DNA of 10,490 bases from an uncultured Clostridia bacterium (lineage in GTDB: Bacteria; Bacillota; Clostridia; Oscillospirales; Ruminococcaceae): assembly GCA_946183095.1 (NCBI GenBank), contig CAMHBE010000042.1, positions 1-10,490 of the forward strand, given 5' to 3'. Made by a program: the position numbers and the translations under genes. The notes beneath the pieces were generated by a model. It searched no databases, had not been told where the DNA came from, and was given only the letters and a program-made list of their open reading frames with translations. Shown one piece after another: positions 1-6,647 of the stretch. Position 1 is the stretch's first letter. Every line of letters starts with the position of its first letter.

Positions 1-57
1 CAGGCTGTTGAATATCAGCAGCCACCCGAGAATGTTCCCGATCATTTTGTAGTTCAT
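1..57 (-). CDS. trkH: TrkH potassium transporter, N-terminal fragment (runs off window)
   Basis: Only the first 19 codons are visible, beginning at an ATG read on the minus strand. They encode a short polar start (MNYKMIG) followed by a hydrophobic stretch (NILGWLLIFNSL), as expected for the first membrane helix of TrkH/KtrB-type potassium channels. An AAAGGCAG ribosome site overlaps the trkA stop codon, and only 12 bases separate the two genes, so they should be co-transcribed and translationally coupled. TrkH forms the membrane channel that the cytosolic TrkA ring gates. The identification rests mainly on the trkA neighbour and the start of the protein; any other membrane protein with a similar first helix cannot be excluded from 19 residues. 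Confidence 0.7.
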   Translation of the reverse strand, partial: MNYKMIGNILGWLLIFNSL

Positions 58-69
58 ATTTATCTGCCT

Positions 70-1425
70 TTATTTCTCTATGATATCTGTGATGTCGTGA
101 AGCGCAAGGCTCGACACGATGATGACGGAATCGCCGACTTCCATGGTATCGCCGCCGCGCGGGATTATAACTTTCTTGTCACGCAGTATCGACGCCACCA
201 GCACATTCTTTTTGAGTTTAAGCTCCATCAGCGGCTTGCCGACGATCGGGGAATTTTCCTTGATGATGAACTCGGAGGCATCGACCTTGCCCTTGATGAT
301 GTTGTAGAGCGTCTCTACGTTGCTGCCGATCGTGTTCTTCATTGCGCGGACATAACGCACGATGTTGTCGGAGGTGATGTTCTTCGGGTAGATGACGGTA
401 TCAAGCTCCAGATGCCGTATAACATCGTCAAAGTCGATGCGGTTCACTTTTGTGACGAGTTTTCCGCAGCCCACGGATTTTGCAAACAGGGACAAAAGGA
501 TGTTCTCCTCGTCAAAGTTTGTGAGAGCAACGAACCCGCCCGTATTCTCGATGCCTTCTTCGTAGAGCACCTGCTGGTCGATGGCATCGCCGTTTATGAC
601 GGTGACATCTTCGAGTTCTTCCGACATCTCATCACACTTTACGGGGTCTTTCTCTATGACCTTGACCGCAATGCCCGAGCGTGTAAGGCGTTCACACAGG
701 TAGTGCGTGATGTCTCCGCCGCCGACGATCATTACGTCCTTTACGGAGTTGGTGCGGTAGTGTATCTGCTTGAAGAAGGTATTGGCATTCTTCGGGGAAG
801 CGATAATTGAAATAACGTCCTTGTCGATGAATCGGAACTCTCCGTTCGCTATGTAGGCATTGTCGCCGCGCTCCACGGTACAGACAAGTATATCGCAGTG
901 CAGCTTTGTGGATATCTCCTTTACCGCAAGTCCCGCGAGCGGACTGTCCTCCGGCAGCTTGAATTTCAGCAGTTCCACTCTGCCCTTGGCGAAGGTGTCT
1001 ATCTTTATAGCCGACGGGAACCTCAGAACTCTCGCGATCTCCGCGGCAGCCGACTGTTCGGGATTAACGACCATAGCAAGACCGAGTTCTTCTTTAAGGT
1101 AGGGAGCCTCGCTGCTGTACTGCGGGCTTCTCACGCGGGCAATCGTATGGCAGTTACCTGCCTTTTTTGCAATAAGACAGCACAGCAGGTTCAGCTCGTC
1201 CGAACCAGTCACCGCTATCAGCAGGTCGGCATCCTTTATGCCAGCCTCCTGCTGTGTAAGATGCGTAGCGCCGTTGCCGACAACACCGAGCACATCATAC
1301 CTCGCAGCCGTTTCGTTCACCTTCGCGGGTGAAAGGTCGATCACGGTTATATCGTTATCCTCTTCACTGAGCTGTCCCGCAAGCGCCTGTCCGACCTTGC
1401 CGCAGCCTACAATTATAATGTTCAT
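70..1425 (-). CDS. trkA: TrkA, NAD-binding regulatory subunit of Trk potassium uptake
   Basis: This is a full-length TrkA of 451 residues, the usual length for the duplicated form. It has two tandem RCK units, each a Rossmann fold plus a TrkA-C domain. The first nucleotide-binding loop is at residues 3-13 (IIIVGCGKVGQ, a GxGxxG motif), with an acidic residue (D30) ending the second strand as expected for NAD(H) binding. The second Rossmann half begins near residue 235 (DVMIVGGG) and the last TrkA-C domain covers roughly the final 80 residues. The protein forms the cytosolic gating ring of the TrkH potassium channel. I chose the ATG preceded by GAGGTG rather than the TTG five codons upstream, because the conserved first strand begins at MNIIIVG and the ribosome site lies between the two candidates. 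It sits directly upstream of trkH and behind its own promoter and a long leader. Confidence 0.95.
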   Translation of the reverse strand: MNIIIVGCGKVGQALAGQLSEEDNDITVIDLSPAKVNETAARYDVLGVVGNGATHLTQQEAGIKDADLLIAVTGSDELNLLCCLIAKKAGNCHTIARVRSPQYSSEAPYLKEELGLAMVVNPEQSAAAEIARVLRFPSAIKIDTFAKGRVELLKFKLPEDSPLAGLAVKEISTKLHCDILVCTVERGDNAYIANGEFRFIDKDVISIIASPKNANTFFKQIHYRTNSVKDVMIVGGGDITHYLCERLTRSGIAVKVIEKDPVKCDEMSEELEDVTVINGDAIDQQVLYEEGIENTGGFVALTNFDEENILLSLFAKSVGCGKLVTKVNRIDFDDVIRHLELDTVIYPKNITSDNIVRYVRAMKNTIGSNVETLYNIIKGKVDASEFIIKENSPIVGKPLMELKLKKNVLVASILRDKKVIIPRGGDTMEVGDSVIIVSSLALHDITDIIEK

Positions 1426-1443
1426 ATTCACCTCATACAATGC

Positions 1444-1520
1444 AGCGGTACTGCGGGCACCGCCCGCACCCGCCCGGGATGCTCACGCCGCCCCCGGGTC
1501 CCCGGCGCAAGCGTACCGCT
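1444..1520. repeat. GC-rich nested inverted repeat in the trkA leader
   Basis: The outer arms are the perfect 8-bp inverted repeat AGCGGTAC (1444-1451) and GTACCGCT (1513-1520). TGCG (1452-1455) can also pair with CGCA (1506-1509) across a 3-nt bulge. Inside are a 6-bp hairpin with a 3-nt loop, GCGGGC-ACC-GCCCGC (1453-1467), which competes with the TGCG pairing, and two CCCGGG blocks (1473-1478, 1493-1498) that can pair with each other. In positions 1441-1520, 63 of 80 bases are G or C, in sharp contrast to the AT-rich promoter next to it. It would be transcribed as part of the trkA 5' leader. It may be a small interspersed repeat or a structured leader; nothing in it is recognised as a known riboswitch. 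Confidence 0.6.
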
Positions 1521-1530
1521 TGACCATATT

Positions 1531-1546
1531 ATGATATATATGTCAT
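1531..1546. promoter_or_regulatory. Operator-like palindrome just downstream of the trkA promoter
   Basis: ATGATATATATGTCAT is symmetric in seven of eight base pairs. It lies about 20-35 bases downstream of the predicted transcription start of the trkA promoter, a position where a bound dimer could block transcription. The AT-rich composition makes a chance palindrome quite possible, and no regulator is implicated. Confidence 0.3.
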
Positions 1547-1571
1547 GCGTAATATAAGAACTTTATCTTCT

Positions 1572-1600
1572 ATAATACTCCTTTTTTGTTGAATTGTCAA
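1572..1600 (-). promoter_or_regulatory. Sigma-A promoter of trkA-trkH
   Basis: Read on the minus strand, a perfect -35 TTGACA (1595-1600) and a -10 TATTAT (1572-1577) are separated by exactly 17 bases. The predicted start near 1565 gives a leader of about 140 bases before the trkA ATG, and that leader holds the GC-rich inverted repeat. The -35 box abuts the T-run of the upstream carD terminator, so the two units are cleanly separated. Confidence 0.85.
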
Positions 1601-1634
1601 GTAAAAAGACCGATCCTTCGGCAAGACCGGTCTT
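1601..1634 (-). terminator. Intrinsic terminator of the carD-like gene
   Basis: On the minus strand a 7-bp stem, AAGACCG/CGGTCTT (arms 1628-1634 and 1606-1612), is followed at once by a short T-run ending in TTTTTAC. The hairpin begins about 30 bases after the carD stop codon. It is a modest but typical rho-independent terminator. Confidence 0.75.
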
Positions 1635-1663
1635 ACAGACTATTTCGGGCACTCACACCGTGG

Positions 1664-2173
1664 TCAGCACTCAAGACGCCTGCCGATATATCCGGCGACT
1701 TCGTTCTCGGCAATTCCGAGCACGAAAGAAAATTCGGGATAGATCATGTTTTCGGCAGCACGAAGGGCATTTTCGTCGGAAACAAGCACCTTTTTACCGC
1801 TCGAACGGCAGGACTCCGTGTGCAGATAGATAGTCTTGATGAGTGAGATGATGCGCGTGCAATTGCCCTCTTTGAGTATGGAGTCTATCTCGCTGCGGCG
1901 TTCTCTGGTGTTCTTGGTAAGGTTCACCTCGCCGTTTGCGGAATCGTCTATAGCCCTGTTCACCTCATCGGCTGTCATAGGCTTGCGAAGGCGCAGCTTT
2001 GCGGCAGTTACCGGAACAAAGTAAGACGATGACTGTGAGCTTATCGGAACAAGTTTAAGATAATCCGCATAGTTCACGTCGTCGAATGTCTTGTTCTCTA
2101 CCGCTGCAATGCGGCATACACCCACTCCTTTGTAAATAACATAATCGTTCACGGCATATCCCGCTGCACCCAT
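1664..2173 (-). CDS. CarD-like transcriptional regulator (CarD/CdnL/TRCF family)
   Basis: The 169-residue protein opens with the RNA-polymerase-interacting domain typical of the family: the start GYAVNDYVIYKGVGVCRI, then a beta-rich stretch containing YLKLVPI and YFVPV, followed by LRLRKPM and a helical C-terminal part that ends in a conserved-looking helix (EVAGYIGRRL). Family members bind the beta subunit of RNA polymerase and stabilise open promoter complexes; some clostridial copies have narrower roles in stress or stationary phase. The ATG is preceded by a strong AAAGGAGGT site eight bases upstream. The gene is monocistronic, with an extended -10 promoter upstream and an intrinsic terminator downstream. 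The family is clear from the N-terminal domain; the precise target promoters cannot be deduced. Confidence 0.9.
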   Translation of the reverse strand: MGAAGYAVNDYVIYKGVGVCRIAAVENKTFDDVNYADYLKLVPISSQSSSYFVPVTAAKLRLRKPMTADEVNRAIDDSANGEVNLTKNTRERRSEIDSILKEGNCTRIISLIKTIYLHTESCRSSGKKVLVSDENALRAAENMIYPEFSFVLGIAENEVAGYIGRRLEC

Positions 2174-2219
2174 TGCAAAGACCTCCTTTTAGTCGATGTT
2201 GATATATTTCCTTTTATAT

Positions 2220-2228
2220 ATTATACCA
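2220..2228 (-). promoter_or_regulatory. Extended -10 promoter of the carD-like gene
   Basis: On the minus strand TGGTATAAT carries a perfect -10 hexamer (2220-2225) with the TG extension one base upstream. The sequence 17 bases further up, TGTTAA, is a poor -35, so recognition probably depends on the extended -10 and the A-tracts upstream. The context TGTGGTATAAT nearly repeats at the promoter of the phage structural cluster (TGTGGTATGAT). Confidence 0.7.
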
Positions 2229-2285
2229 CATTTTTTTGCTTTTTAACATTGGCTTTTTGTACAAAAAACAGATTTTTTGCAAAAC

Positions 2286-2317
2286 TTTTATGCACATTTC
2301 GTCAACAGTGCATAAAA
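2286..2317. promoter_or_regulatory. Perfect 10-bp inverted repeat, candidate operator between divergent promoters
   Basis: TTTTATGCAC (2286-2295) and GTGCATAAAA (2308-2317) are exact reverse complements separated by 12 bases. The element lies between the divergent carD and HD-GYP promoters, upstream of the carD -35 region and about 100-130 bases upstream of the HD-GYP start. It is not followed by a T-run on either strand, so it is unlikely to be a terminator. A dimeric regulator binding site, or a structured DNA element acting on either gene, is the simplest reading. A further AT-only hairpin (2262-2279, CAAAAAA/TTTTTTG) lies beside it. Confidence 0.5.
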
Positions 2318-2378
2318 CCCGCTGACCCCTTATGATCCGCTGCCGGGACACCATAACGGTAACGCAGAAAAAATACTG

Positions 2379-2407
2379 TTGACAATCAGAGCCGTTTAGT
2401 TTATAAT
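2379..2407 (+). promoter_or_regulatory. Consensus sigma-A promoter of the HD-GYP gene
   Basis: A perfect TTGACA (2379-2384) and a perfect TATAAT (2402-2407) are separated by 17 bases. Transcription should begin near 2414, leaving a leader of only about 28 bases before the ATG at 2442. The strong promoter contrasts with the weak ribosome site of the gene. Confidence 0.9.
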
Positions 2408-2441
2408 AAGGTATATCCCATTGCAGAAAGCCGGTAGTTCT

Positions 2442-4634
2442 ATGATAACTGATATCACCAACGATCTCCGCAAGGAAAGACAAAAGAATTTTCTCATAAC
2501 ACTGGTGCTGTGCGTCGTCTGCATCGGCATCAATTTTCTGCTGTTCGGCATTGTGAACGGACTCGGGCTTCCGCTTTATCTCGACAGCGTCGGGATCATC
2601 CTCGCTTCCGCACTCGGAGGATATCTGCCCGGTATATTTGTCGGTTTTGCCACGAATATCATAAACTGCTTCTCCGATCCCTCTTCCATATACTACGGCA
2701 TACTCAGTGTGCTGAATGCGGTCATAGCGGCTTATTTCGCCCACAAAGGCTGGCTGTCATTCAAAAAACCGCTGAAACTTTTACTCCTGACATTGATGCT
2801 CGCACTTGTCGGCGGAGGTCTCGGAACTCTTCTGCCGTGGTTCCTCGACGGGATATACTTCGACAGCGAATCCATAGCGCAGAAGCTCGTTGAAATGGGA
2901 ATGACCGATCTTACAGCCGCTCAGCTCGCCGGGAACCTTATAATGGATATCTTCGACAAAGCCCTGACTGTCCTTATCGCAATGACCGTGATAACGCTGC
3001 TGCCGGCTAAAATAAAACAGCTCCTGCGTTTCAGCGGCTGGATGCAGGCACCGATGTCCGATACGGAAAAGGAAAAACTGCGCCACATAGGATGCAGGAA
3101 AATATCCGTCCGCACAAAGATAGTTCTTATCCTTATTGCCGCAATGATACTTATGGGCGCGGTAGCTACCGGTATCAGCTTCATCCTGTTTAGCAATGCG
3201 GCTGTCGAACAGCATATAAAGCTCGTTGAAGGCGTGGCGAATGTCGCTGCGGGATCTATCGACGGCGACAACGTTGACCGCTGGCTCTCCGAGGGTGAGG
3301 GTTCCGAAGGGTACAAAGAGACCGAGGCGCTGCTCAAAACGCTGAGAGACAGCGATGACGAGATAGAGTATGTTTATGTTTACAAGATACTCGAAGACGG
3401 CTGTCATGTCGTATTCGACATTGATACCGCCGACACAGAGGGTTCGCCGTTGGGAGCGGTCATTGATTTCGACCCGTCGTTTGAGAAATATATCCCCGCG
3501 CTGCTTGCGGGCGAGGAGATCGAACCTATCATATCAAACGATACCTACGGCTATCTGCTCACGGTCTACAAGCCGATATATGACAGCACGGGAAAATGTG
3601 CCGCATACGCAGCCTGTGATGTTTCCATGAAGCACATAGAGAATTACCGCACAAACTTTTTCACCGGCATGTGCTCGCTGTTCTTCGCGTTTTTCATAGT
3701 CATAGTGGCGGTAGTGCTCTGGGTAGTTGAATACCACATAGTCCTGCCTGTGAACTCTATGGCGAACTGCGCGGACAAATTCGCCTTCGACAACAACGAG
3801 ACTCTGGAAAAAGGCGTTGAGAATACGAAGAAGCTCCGGATACAAACGGGCGACGAGATAGAGAACCTTTACAACGCGATAGTCAAAATGTCGGGCGACA
3901 GCGTTGAGCATCTTGAAGACATCAAGCGCAAGAATGACACTATCAGAAAGATGCAGAACGCGCTTATACTCGTTCTCGCGGATATGGTCGAAAGCCGTGA
4001 CAAAAATACCGGCGACCATGTAAGAAAGACCGCCGCGTATGCGAAGATGATCATGAAGAAGATGAAGGAAATGGGCTTCTATCCCGAAGTGCTCACCGAC
4101 AAATTCATCGACGATGTGGGCAATTCCGCACCTCTGCACGATGTCGGCAAGATAAAGGTCTCCGACATGATACTCAACAAGCCCGGCAGGCTCAACGACG
4201 AGGAATTTGTGATAATGCAGAGCCATGCTGCTATCGGCGGCGAGATAATAGACCAGGTGATAAACCTCGTTCCGGAGCCCGACTACCTTAAAGAAGCGAA
4301 AAACCTTGCGAAATACCACCACGAGAAGTGGAACGGCAAGGGTTATCCGGAAGGTCTGAGCGGAGAAGATATCCCGCTTTCAGCAAGGATAATGGCGGTG
4401 GCAGACGTGTTCGATGCGCTCGTATCGCGCAGGAGCTACAAGGAGCCGTTCTCATTCGAGCAGGCGTGTGAAATAATCCGCGAAGGTTCGGGTTCGCACT
4501 TTGACCCGCTCGTTGCGGAAGCGTTCCTGTCCGCGGAAAAGGAAGCGCGTGAGATAGCCGAGAGCTTCGGCGACAACACAGTGGTCGGCTACACAAAGGA
4601 TGACCACGTTGACGACAGCGGAAAAGCAAGGTAG
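2442..4634 (+). CDS. Membrane sensor with HD-GYP domain (putative cyclic-dinucleotide phosphodiesterase)
   Basis: The 730-residue protein has three parts. Residues about 15-195 form a multi-helix membrane domain resembling transporter-type or MASE-like sensor domains, with glycine-rich helices. A further helix at about 227-250 leads into an extracytoplasmic region of about 155 residues, likely a Cache/PAS-like sensor, closed by a helix near 408-432 and a HAMP-like linker. The C-terminal HD-GYP domain is complete: H526 in TGDHVRK, the H566-D567 pair in LHDVGK, H626-H627 in YHHEKW, and G634-Y635-P636. HD-GYP enzymes usually hydrolyse cyclic di-GMP, with metal ions held by these residues. The ATG at 2442 is preferred over the in-frame TTG at 2421, which would leave almost no leader after the promoter, although its ribosome site is weak. 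It is the last apparent host gene before the phage cluster. The ligand is unknown. Confidence 0.9.
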   Translation: MITDITNDLRKERQKNFLITLVLCVVCIGINFLLFGIVNGLGLPLYLDSVGIILASALGGYLPGIFVGFATNIINCFSDPSSIYYGILSVLNAVIAAYFAHKGWLSFKKPLKLLLLTLMLALVGGGLGTLLPWFLDGIYFDSESIAQKLVEMGMTDLTAAQLAGNLIMDIFDKALTVLIAMTVITLLPAKIKQLLRFSGWMQAPMSDTEKEKLRHIGCRKISVRTKIVLILIAAMILMGAVATGISFILFSNAAVEQHIKLVEGVANVAAGSIDGDNVDRWLSEGEGSEGYKETEALLKTLRDSDDEIEYVYVYKILEDGCHVVFDIDTADTEGSPLGAVIDFDPSFEKYIPALLAGEEIEPIISNDTYGYLLTVYKPIYDSTGKCAAYAACDVSMKHIENYRTNFFTGMCSLFFAFFIVIVAVVLWVVEYHIVLPVNSMANCADKFAFDNNETLEKGVENTKKLRIQTGDEIENLYNAIVKMSGDSVEHLEDIKRKNDTIRKMQNALILVLADMVESRDKNTGDHVRKTAAYAKMIMKKMKEMGFYPEVLTDKFIDDVGNSAPLHDVGKIKVSDMILNKPGRLNDEEFVIMQSHAAIGGEIIDQVINLVPEPDYLKEAKNLAKYHHEKWNGKGYPEGLSGEDIPLSARIMAVADVFDALVSRRSYKEPFSFEQACEIIREGSGSHFDPLVAEAFLSAEKEAREIAESFGDNTVVGYTKDDHVDDSGKAR

Positions 4635-4667
4635 ATGATAAGCAGATAGTGGTTTGAAAAGATGTCA

Positions 4668-4696
4668 TTGTATGTCACTTGATAGTGTGGTATGAT
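4668..4696 (+). promoter_or_regulatory. Extended -10 promoter of the structural cluster
   Basis: TGGTATGAT supplies a -10 hexamer (4691-4696) with a TG extension. Seventeen bases upstream is a weak -35, TTGTAT (4668-4673). The spacer holds a small inverted repeat, CACT-TGAT-AGTG (4676-4687), which could be an operator half-pair. The predicted start near 4703 gives a leader of about 85 bases. The extended -10 context TGTGGTATGAT differs by one base from that of the carD-like gene. Confidence 0.55.
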
Positions 4697-4736
4697 GTAA
4701 ACTGCGGAGAGTGGTGAGAACACGATACCGCTTACG

Positions 4737-4755
4737 CGGCTGATCCGGACAGCCG
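4737..4755 (+). other. Leader hairpin upstream of the scaffold gene
   Basis: CGGCTG (4737-4742) and CAGCCG (4750-4755) form a 6-bp stem with a 7-base loop in the leader. It ends 14 bases before the AAAGGAG ribosome site. There is no T-run, so it is more likely to protect the 5' end of the mRNA or affect translation than to terminate transcription. The function is a guess. Confidence 0.35.
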
Positions 4756-4787
4756 TTATACGCTATCGCAAAGGAGTGATAAAGGCA

Positions 4788-5252
4788 ATGGAAAACGAAA
4801 AAAACGTAAAGAATGAGAATGAAACGGTCAATGACGGCGAGAAGCTCTACACACAGAAACAGCTCGATACGGCTGTGGAAAATGAACGCAGAGAACTCGG
4901 AAAGAAACTCGCCGAAGCAGAAAAGCTTGCGGCTATGACCGAGAGCAAGCGTGCGGATTACAAGCGTGAGCAGCTCGAAAAGCAGCTCATGGAGCGTGAA
5001 GCCGCTGTCGCAAAGCGCGAACTCATGGCTGATGCGGTGGGTATGCTCACCGAGGACGGTCTGCCGGTGCAGCTCGCGCAGTGTCTCAACTATTCCGACC
5101 GCAGGAGCTGTGAGGAAAGCTTTGAGGCGGTCAAGAAGGCTTTCGGCGCGGCAGTTTCCGCCGCTGTCGGCGAACGTCTCAGAGGCTGCTCGCCGAAACG
5201 TTCTGTGGGCGGCAGTGCCGACGCTTTTCTTGACGGGCTTGGCATCAGATGA
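4788..5252 (+). CDS. Phage capsid scaffold protein (DUF4355-like)
   Basis: The 154-residue protein is highly charged. It begins with an acidic, probably disordered segment (residues 1-22), then a long coiled-coil region (about 23-82) rich in Glu, Lys and Arg. A compact C-terminal part follows, starting with LTEDGLPVQLAQCL (87-100) and an amphipathic helix (111-133). This plan matches DUF4355 scaffolds of clostridial phages, which guide assembly of the capsid shell and then leave without needing a dedicated protease. It lies directly before the major capsid gene, as scaffolds do. The ATG at 4788 is chosen over the GTG at 4776, which overlaps the AAAGGAG ribosome site. That site is about 12 bases from the ATG, a slightly long spacing. 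It is the first gene of the cluster; portal and terminase are not found before it. Confidence 0.85.
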   Translation: MENEKNVKNENETVNDGEKLYTQKQLDTAVENERRELGKKLAEAEKLAAMTESKRADYKREQLEKQLMEREAAVAKRELMADAVGMLTEDGLPVQLAQCLNYSDRRSCEESFEAVKKAFGAAVSAAVGERLRGCSPKRSVGGSADAFLDGLGIR

Positions 5253-5291
5253 GTTCGTACCGATCTGCTGATGCGATGATAATATGACAAC

Positions 5292-5324
5292 AAAGCGCTT
5301 TATCTTTGATGATAGGGCGCTTTT
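5292..5324 (+). terminator. Strong hairpin between scaffold and capsid genes (attenuator or terminator)
   Basis: AAAGCGC (5292-5298) pairs with GCGCTTT (5317-5323). The stem continues inward through two G-U pairs and TATC/GATA (5301-5304 with 5311-5314), giving about 13 bp around a 6-base loop. It ends in only four T residues followed by G. It lies in a 163-base gap in which no gene is supported. Possible roles are partial termination, which would make scaffold and capsid levels unequal, or an RNA end-stabiliser that favours the capsid message after processing. No convincing promoter for the capsid gene is seen downstream. Confidence 0.6.
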
Positions 5325-5415
5325 GCTGTGCTCTGAAATGTGCGTTTTTCTGCGGGCGGCGGGAAACTGCACAGAAACGGTACCGCCTATTATTATTTTA
5401 AAGGAGAATTTTATT

Positions 5416-6291
5416 ATGGCTATCAATCTTGCGGAAAAGTATTCGTCTCAGGTGGATGAGGTGATCAGAAGAGGTCTGCTCTCTTCGGCAGGTGTGAACA
5501 ATGATGTGGAGTTCGGCAATGCGCAGACCGTGAAGGTCTATTCGCTCGATACCGCTCCCCTCAACGACTATAACGCGGAGGGCGGCATGAGCAGATACGG
5601 CGAACCCGTTGAGCTCGAAGATACCGTTCAGGAAATGAAGATGACACAGCAGAAGTCCTTCACCTTCACTATCGACAAGACTTTCGAGGCGGATTCACCC
5701 GAAGGTGTGCGCAATGCCGGCAAGGCTCTCCAGCGCCAGATAGAACAGGTGATCATCCCCGCGATAGATACTTACCGCTTCTCTGTTCTTGCGGACAAGG
5801 CAGGCACGAAGATCTACAAGGAACTGACTGCGGATAACGCTTACGAGACTTTTGTTTCGGCAAATACCGCTATCACCGATGAGGAATTCCCCGTCGAGGG
5901 CAGAGTTGCATTCTGCTCGAACGCGTTCATAGAGCTGCTCAAGAAGGACGGCGGCTTCACAAAGGCTACCGAGCTTGCACAGGACAGGATCGTTTTCAAG
6001 GGCATGGTCGGCGACTGCGACGGTGTTGCTGTCATCGCTGTTCCCAAGCGCAGACTTCCCGAAAACACGGCGTTCATCATCACTCACCCGATGTGCGCTC
6101 CCGCACCCGTGAAGCTTCAGGAATACAAGATACACCGCGATCCGCCCGGTATCGCCGGTACACTCGTTGAAGGTCTGCTCTATCACGATATCTTTATTTT
6201 TGACAAGAAAAAGAAGGCTGTGGCGGTATGCTTCGACGGCGAGGAGCCTGTGCCCGGCACCGAGGACGACAGCGAACAGACAAACGGCTGA
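5416..6291 (+). CDS. Major capsid protein (HK97 fold)
   Basis: The 291-residue protein resembles major capsid proteins of clostridial siphophages that assemble with DUF4355 scaffolds. The N-terminal segment (AINLAEKYSSQVDEVIRRG) and the following YGEPVELEDTVQEMKMTQQKSFTFTIDK-type region (split here as YGEPVELEDTVQEM and KSFTFTIDK, about residues 60-85) correspond to the N-arm and E-loop/P-domain start. Residues 90-250 form the body, and the last 20 residues are an acidic tail (ending EDDSEQTNG). There is no cleavable pro-domain, consistent with a separate scaffold and no protease gene nearby. The start is the ATG after AAAGGAGAA, eight bases away; an upstream in-frame extension to 5284 is rejected because it runs through the hairpin. 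An intact frame and a good ribosome site argue that it is still expressed. Confidence 0.92.
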   Translation: MAINLAEKYSSQVDEVIRRGLLSSAGVNNDVEFGNAQTVKVYSLDTAPLNDYNAEGGMSRYGEPVELEDTVQEMKMTQQKSFTFTIDKTFEADSPEGVRNAGKALQRQIEQVIIPAIDTYRFSVLADKAGTKIYKELTADNAYETFVSANTAITDEEFPVEGRVAFCSNAFIELLKKDGGFTKATELAQDRIVFKGMVGDCDGVAVIAVPKRRLPENTAFIITHPMCAPAPVKLQEYKIHRDPPGIAGTLVEGLLYHDIFIFDKKKKAVAVCFDGEEPVPGTEDDSEQTNG

Positions 6292-6320
6292 TATCACGCC
6301 AGCGGTGAAAGGAGTTTCTC

Positions 6321-6647
6321 ATGAGAAATATAGATGTGATGCGGATCCTTCTTCCGCCCGACGATAACAGTTCCGACCTCAGGCTCGGATACCTGCTTGC
6401 TTCCGCTGAGAATATGCTGCTCGACTACATCGGCAGAGATACGCTTCCCCCGCGACTTTCCGATGCTGTGGTGCAGACTGCTCTCGCGCTTTACAACAGG
6501 CTCGGCAACGAGGGAGAGGACAAGCGCACGGAGAATGACATTTCGGTGTCATTCTCCGATATCATCAACGACGATATCAGACAGAGACTTAAAAATTATC
6601 CGAGAAAGGTGGGAACGGTGAATGCAGCTCACACAGAAAAGACTTAA
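6321..6647 (+). CDS. Head-tail connector protein (HK97 gp6 / SPP1 gp15-like)
   Basis: This 108-residue, mostly helical protein occupies the position straight after the major capsid gene where phage DNA-packaging/connector proteins of the gp6 type are found. Visible features are a short N-terminal segment, a helix with AENMLLDYIG, and a second helical part with LSDAVVQTALALYNRLGNEG, a pattern common to this family (roughly 90-110 residues). Such proteins form a ring under the portal and begin the neck of the particle. It has a GAAAGGAG ribosome site and overlaps the next gene by 26 bases. Its presence implies that the particle has, or once had, a portal for it to bind, yet no portal gene is visible in the window. 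Confidence 0.75.
   Translation: MRNIDVMRILLPPDDNSSDLRLGYLLASAENMLLDYIGRDTLPPRLSDAVVQTALALYNRLGNEGEDKRTENDISVSFSDIINDDIRQRLKNYPRKVGTVNAAHTEKT

Noticed and set aside
97..810. Long plus-strand open frames opposite trkA
   Set aside because: They are antisense to a clearly conserved TrkA protein and have no ribosome site or recognisable domain.
2262..2279. AT-only hairpin CAAAAAA/TTTTTTG as a terminator
   Set aside because: It has no GC stem and lies upstream of promoters on both sides, with no gene ending next to it.
2421..2441. TTG start for the HD-GYP protein
   Set aside because: It would leave only about 7 bases of leader after the predicted transcription start and has no ribosome site; the ATG at 2442 is preferred.
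2781..4322. Minus-strand open frames opposite the HD-GYP gene
   Set aside because: They are antisense to conserved coding sequence and reflect the GC-biased codon positions of that gene.
4635..4787. Remnant of a portal or minor head gene before the scaffold
   Set aside because: Reading the three plus-strand frames gives only short basic segments with no family resemblance; the stretch is better explained as promoter and leader.
5284..5415. In-frame N-terminal extension of the capsid protein by 44 residues
   Set aside because: It covers the strong hairpin and has no phage-like sequence; the ATG at 5416 has an ideal ribosome site and begins the conserved capsid start.
5416..6291. Encapsulin nanocompartment
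   Set aside because: The protein is accompanied by a scaffold and a full set of neck and tail genes and matches phage capsid proteins at its N-terminus, so a phage-type shell is the better reading.
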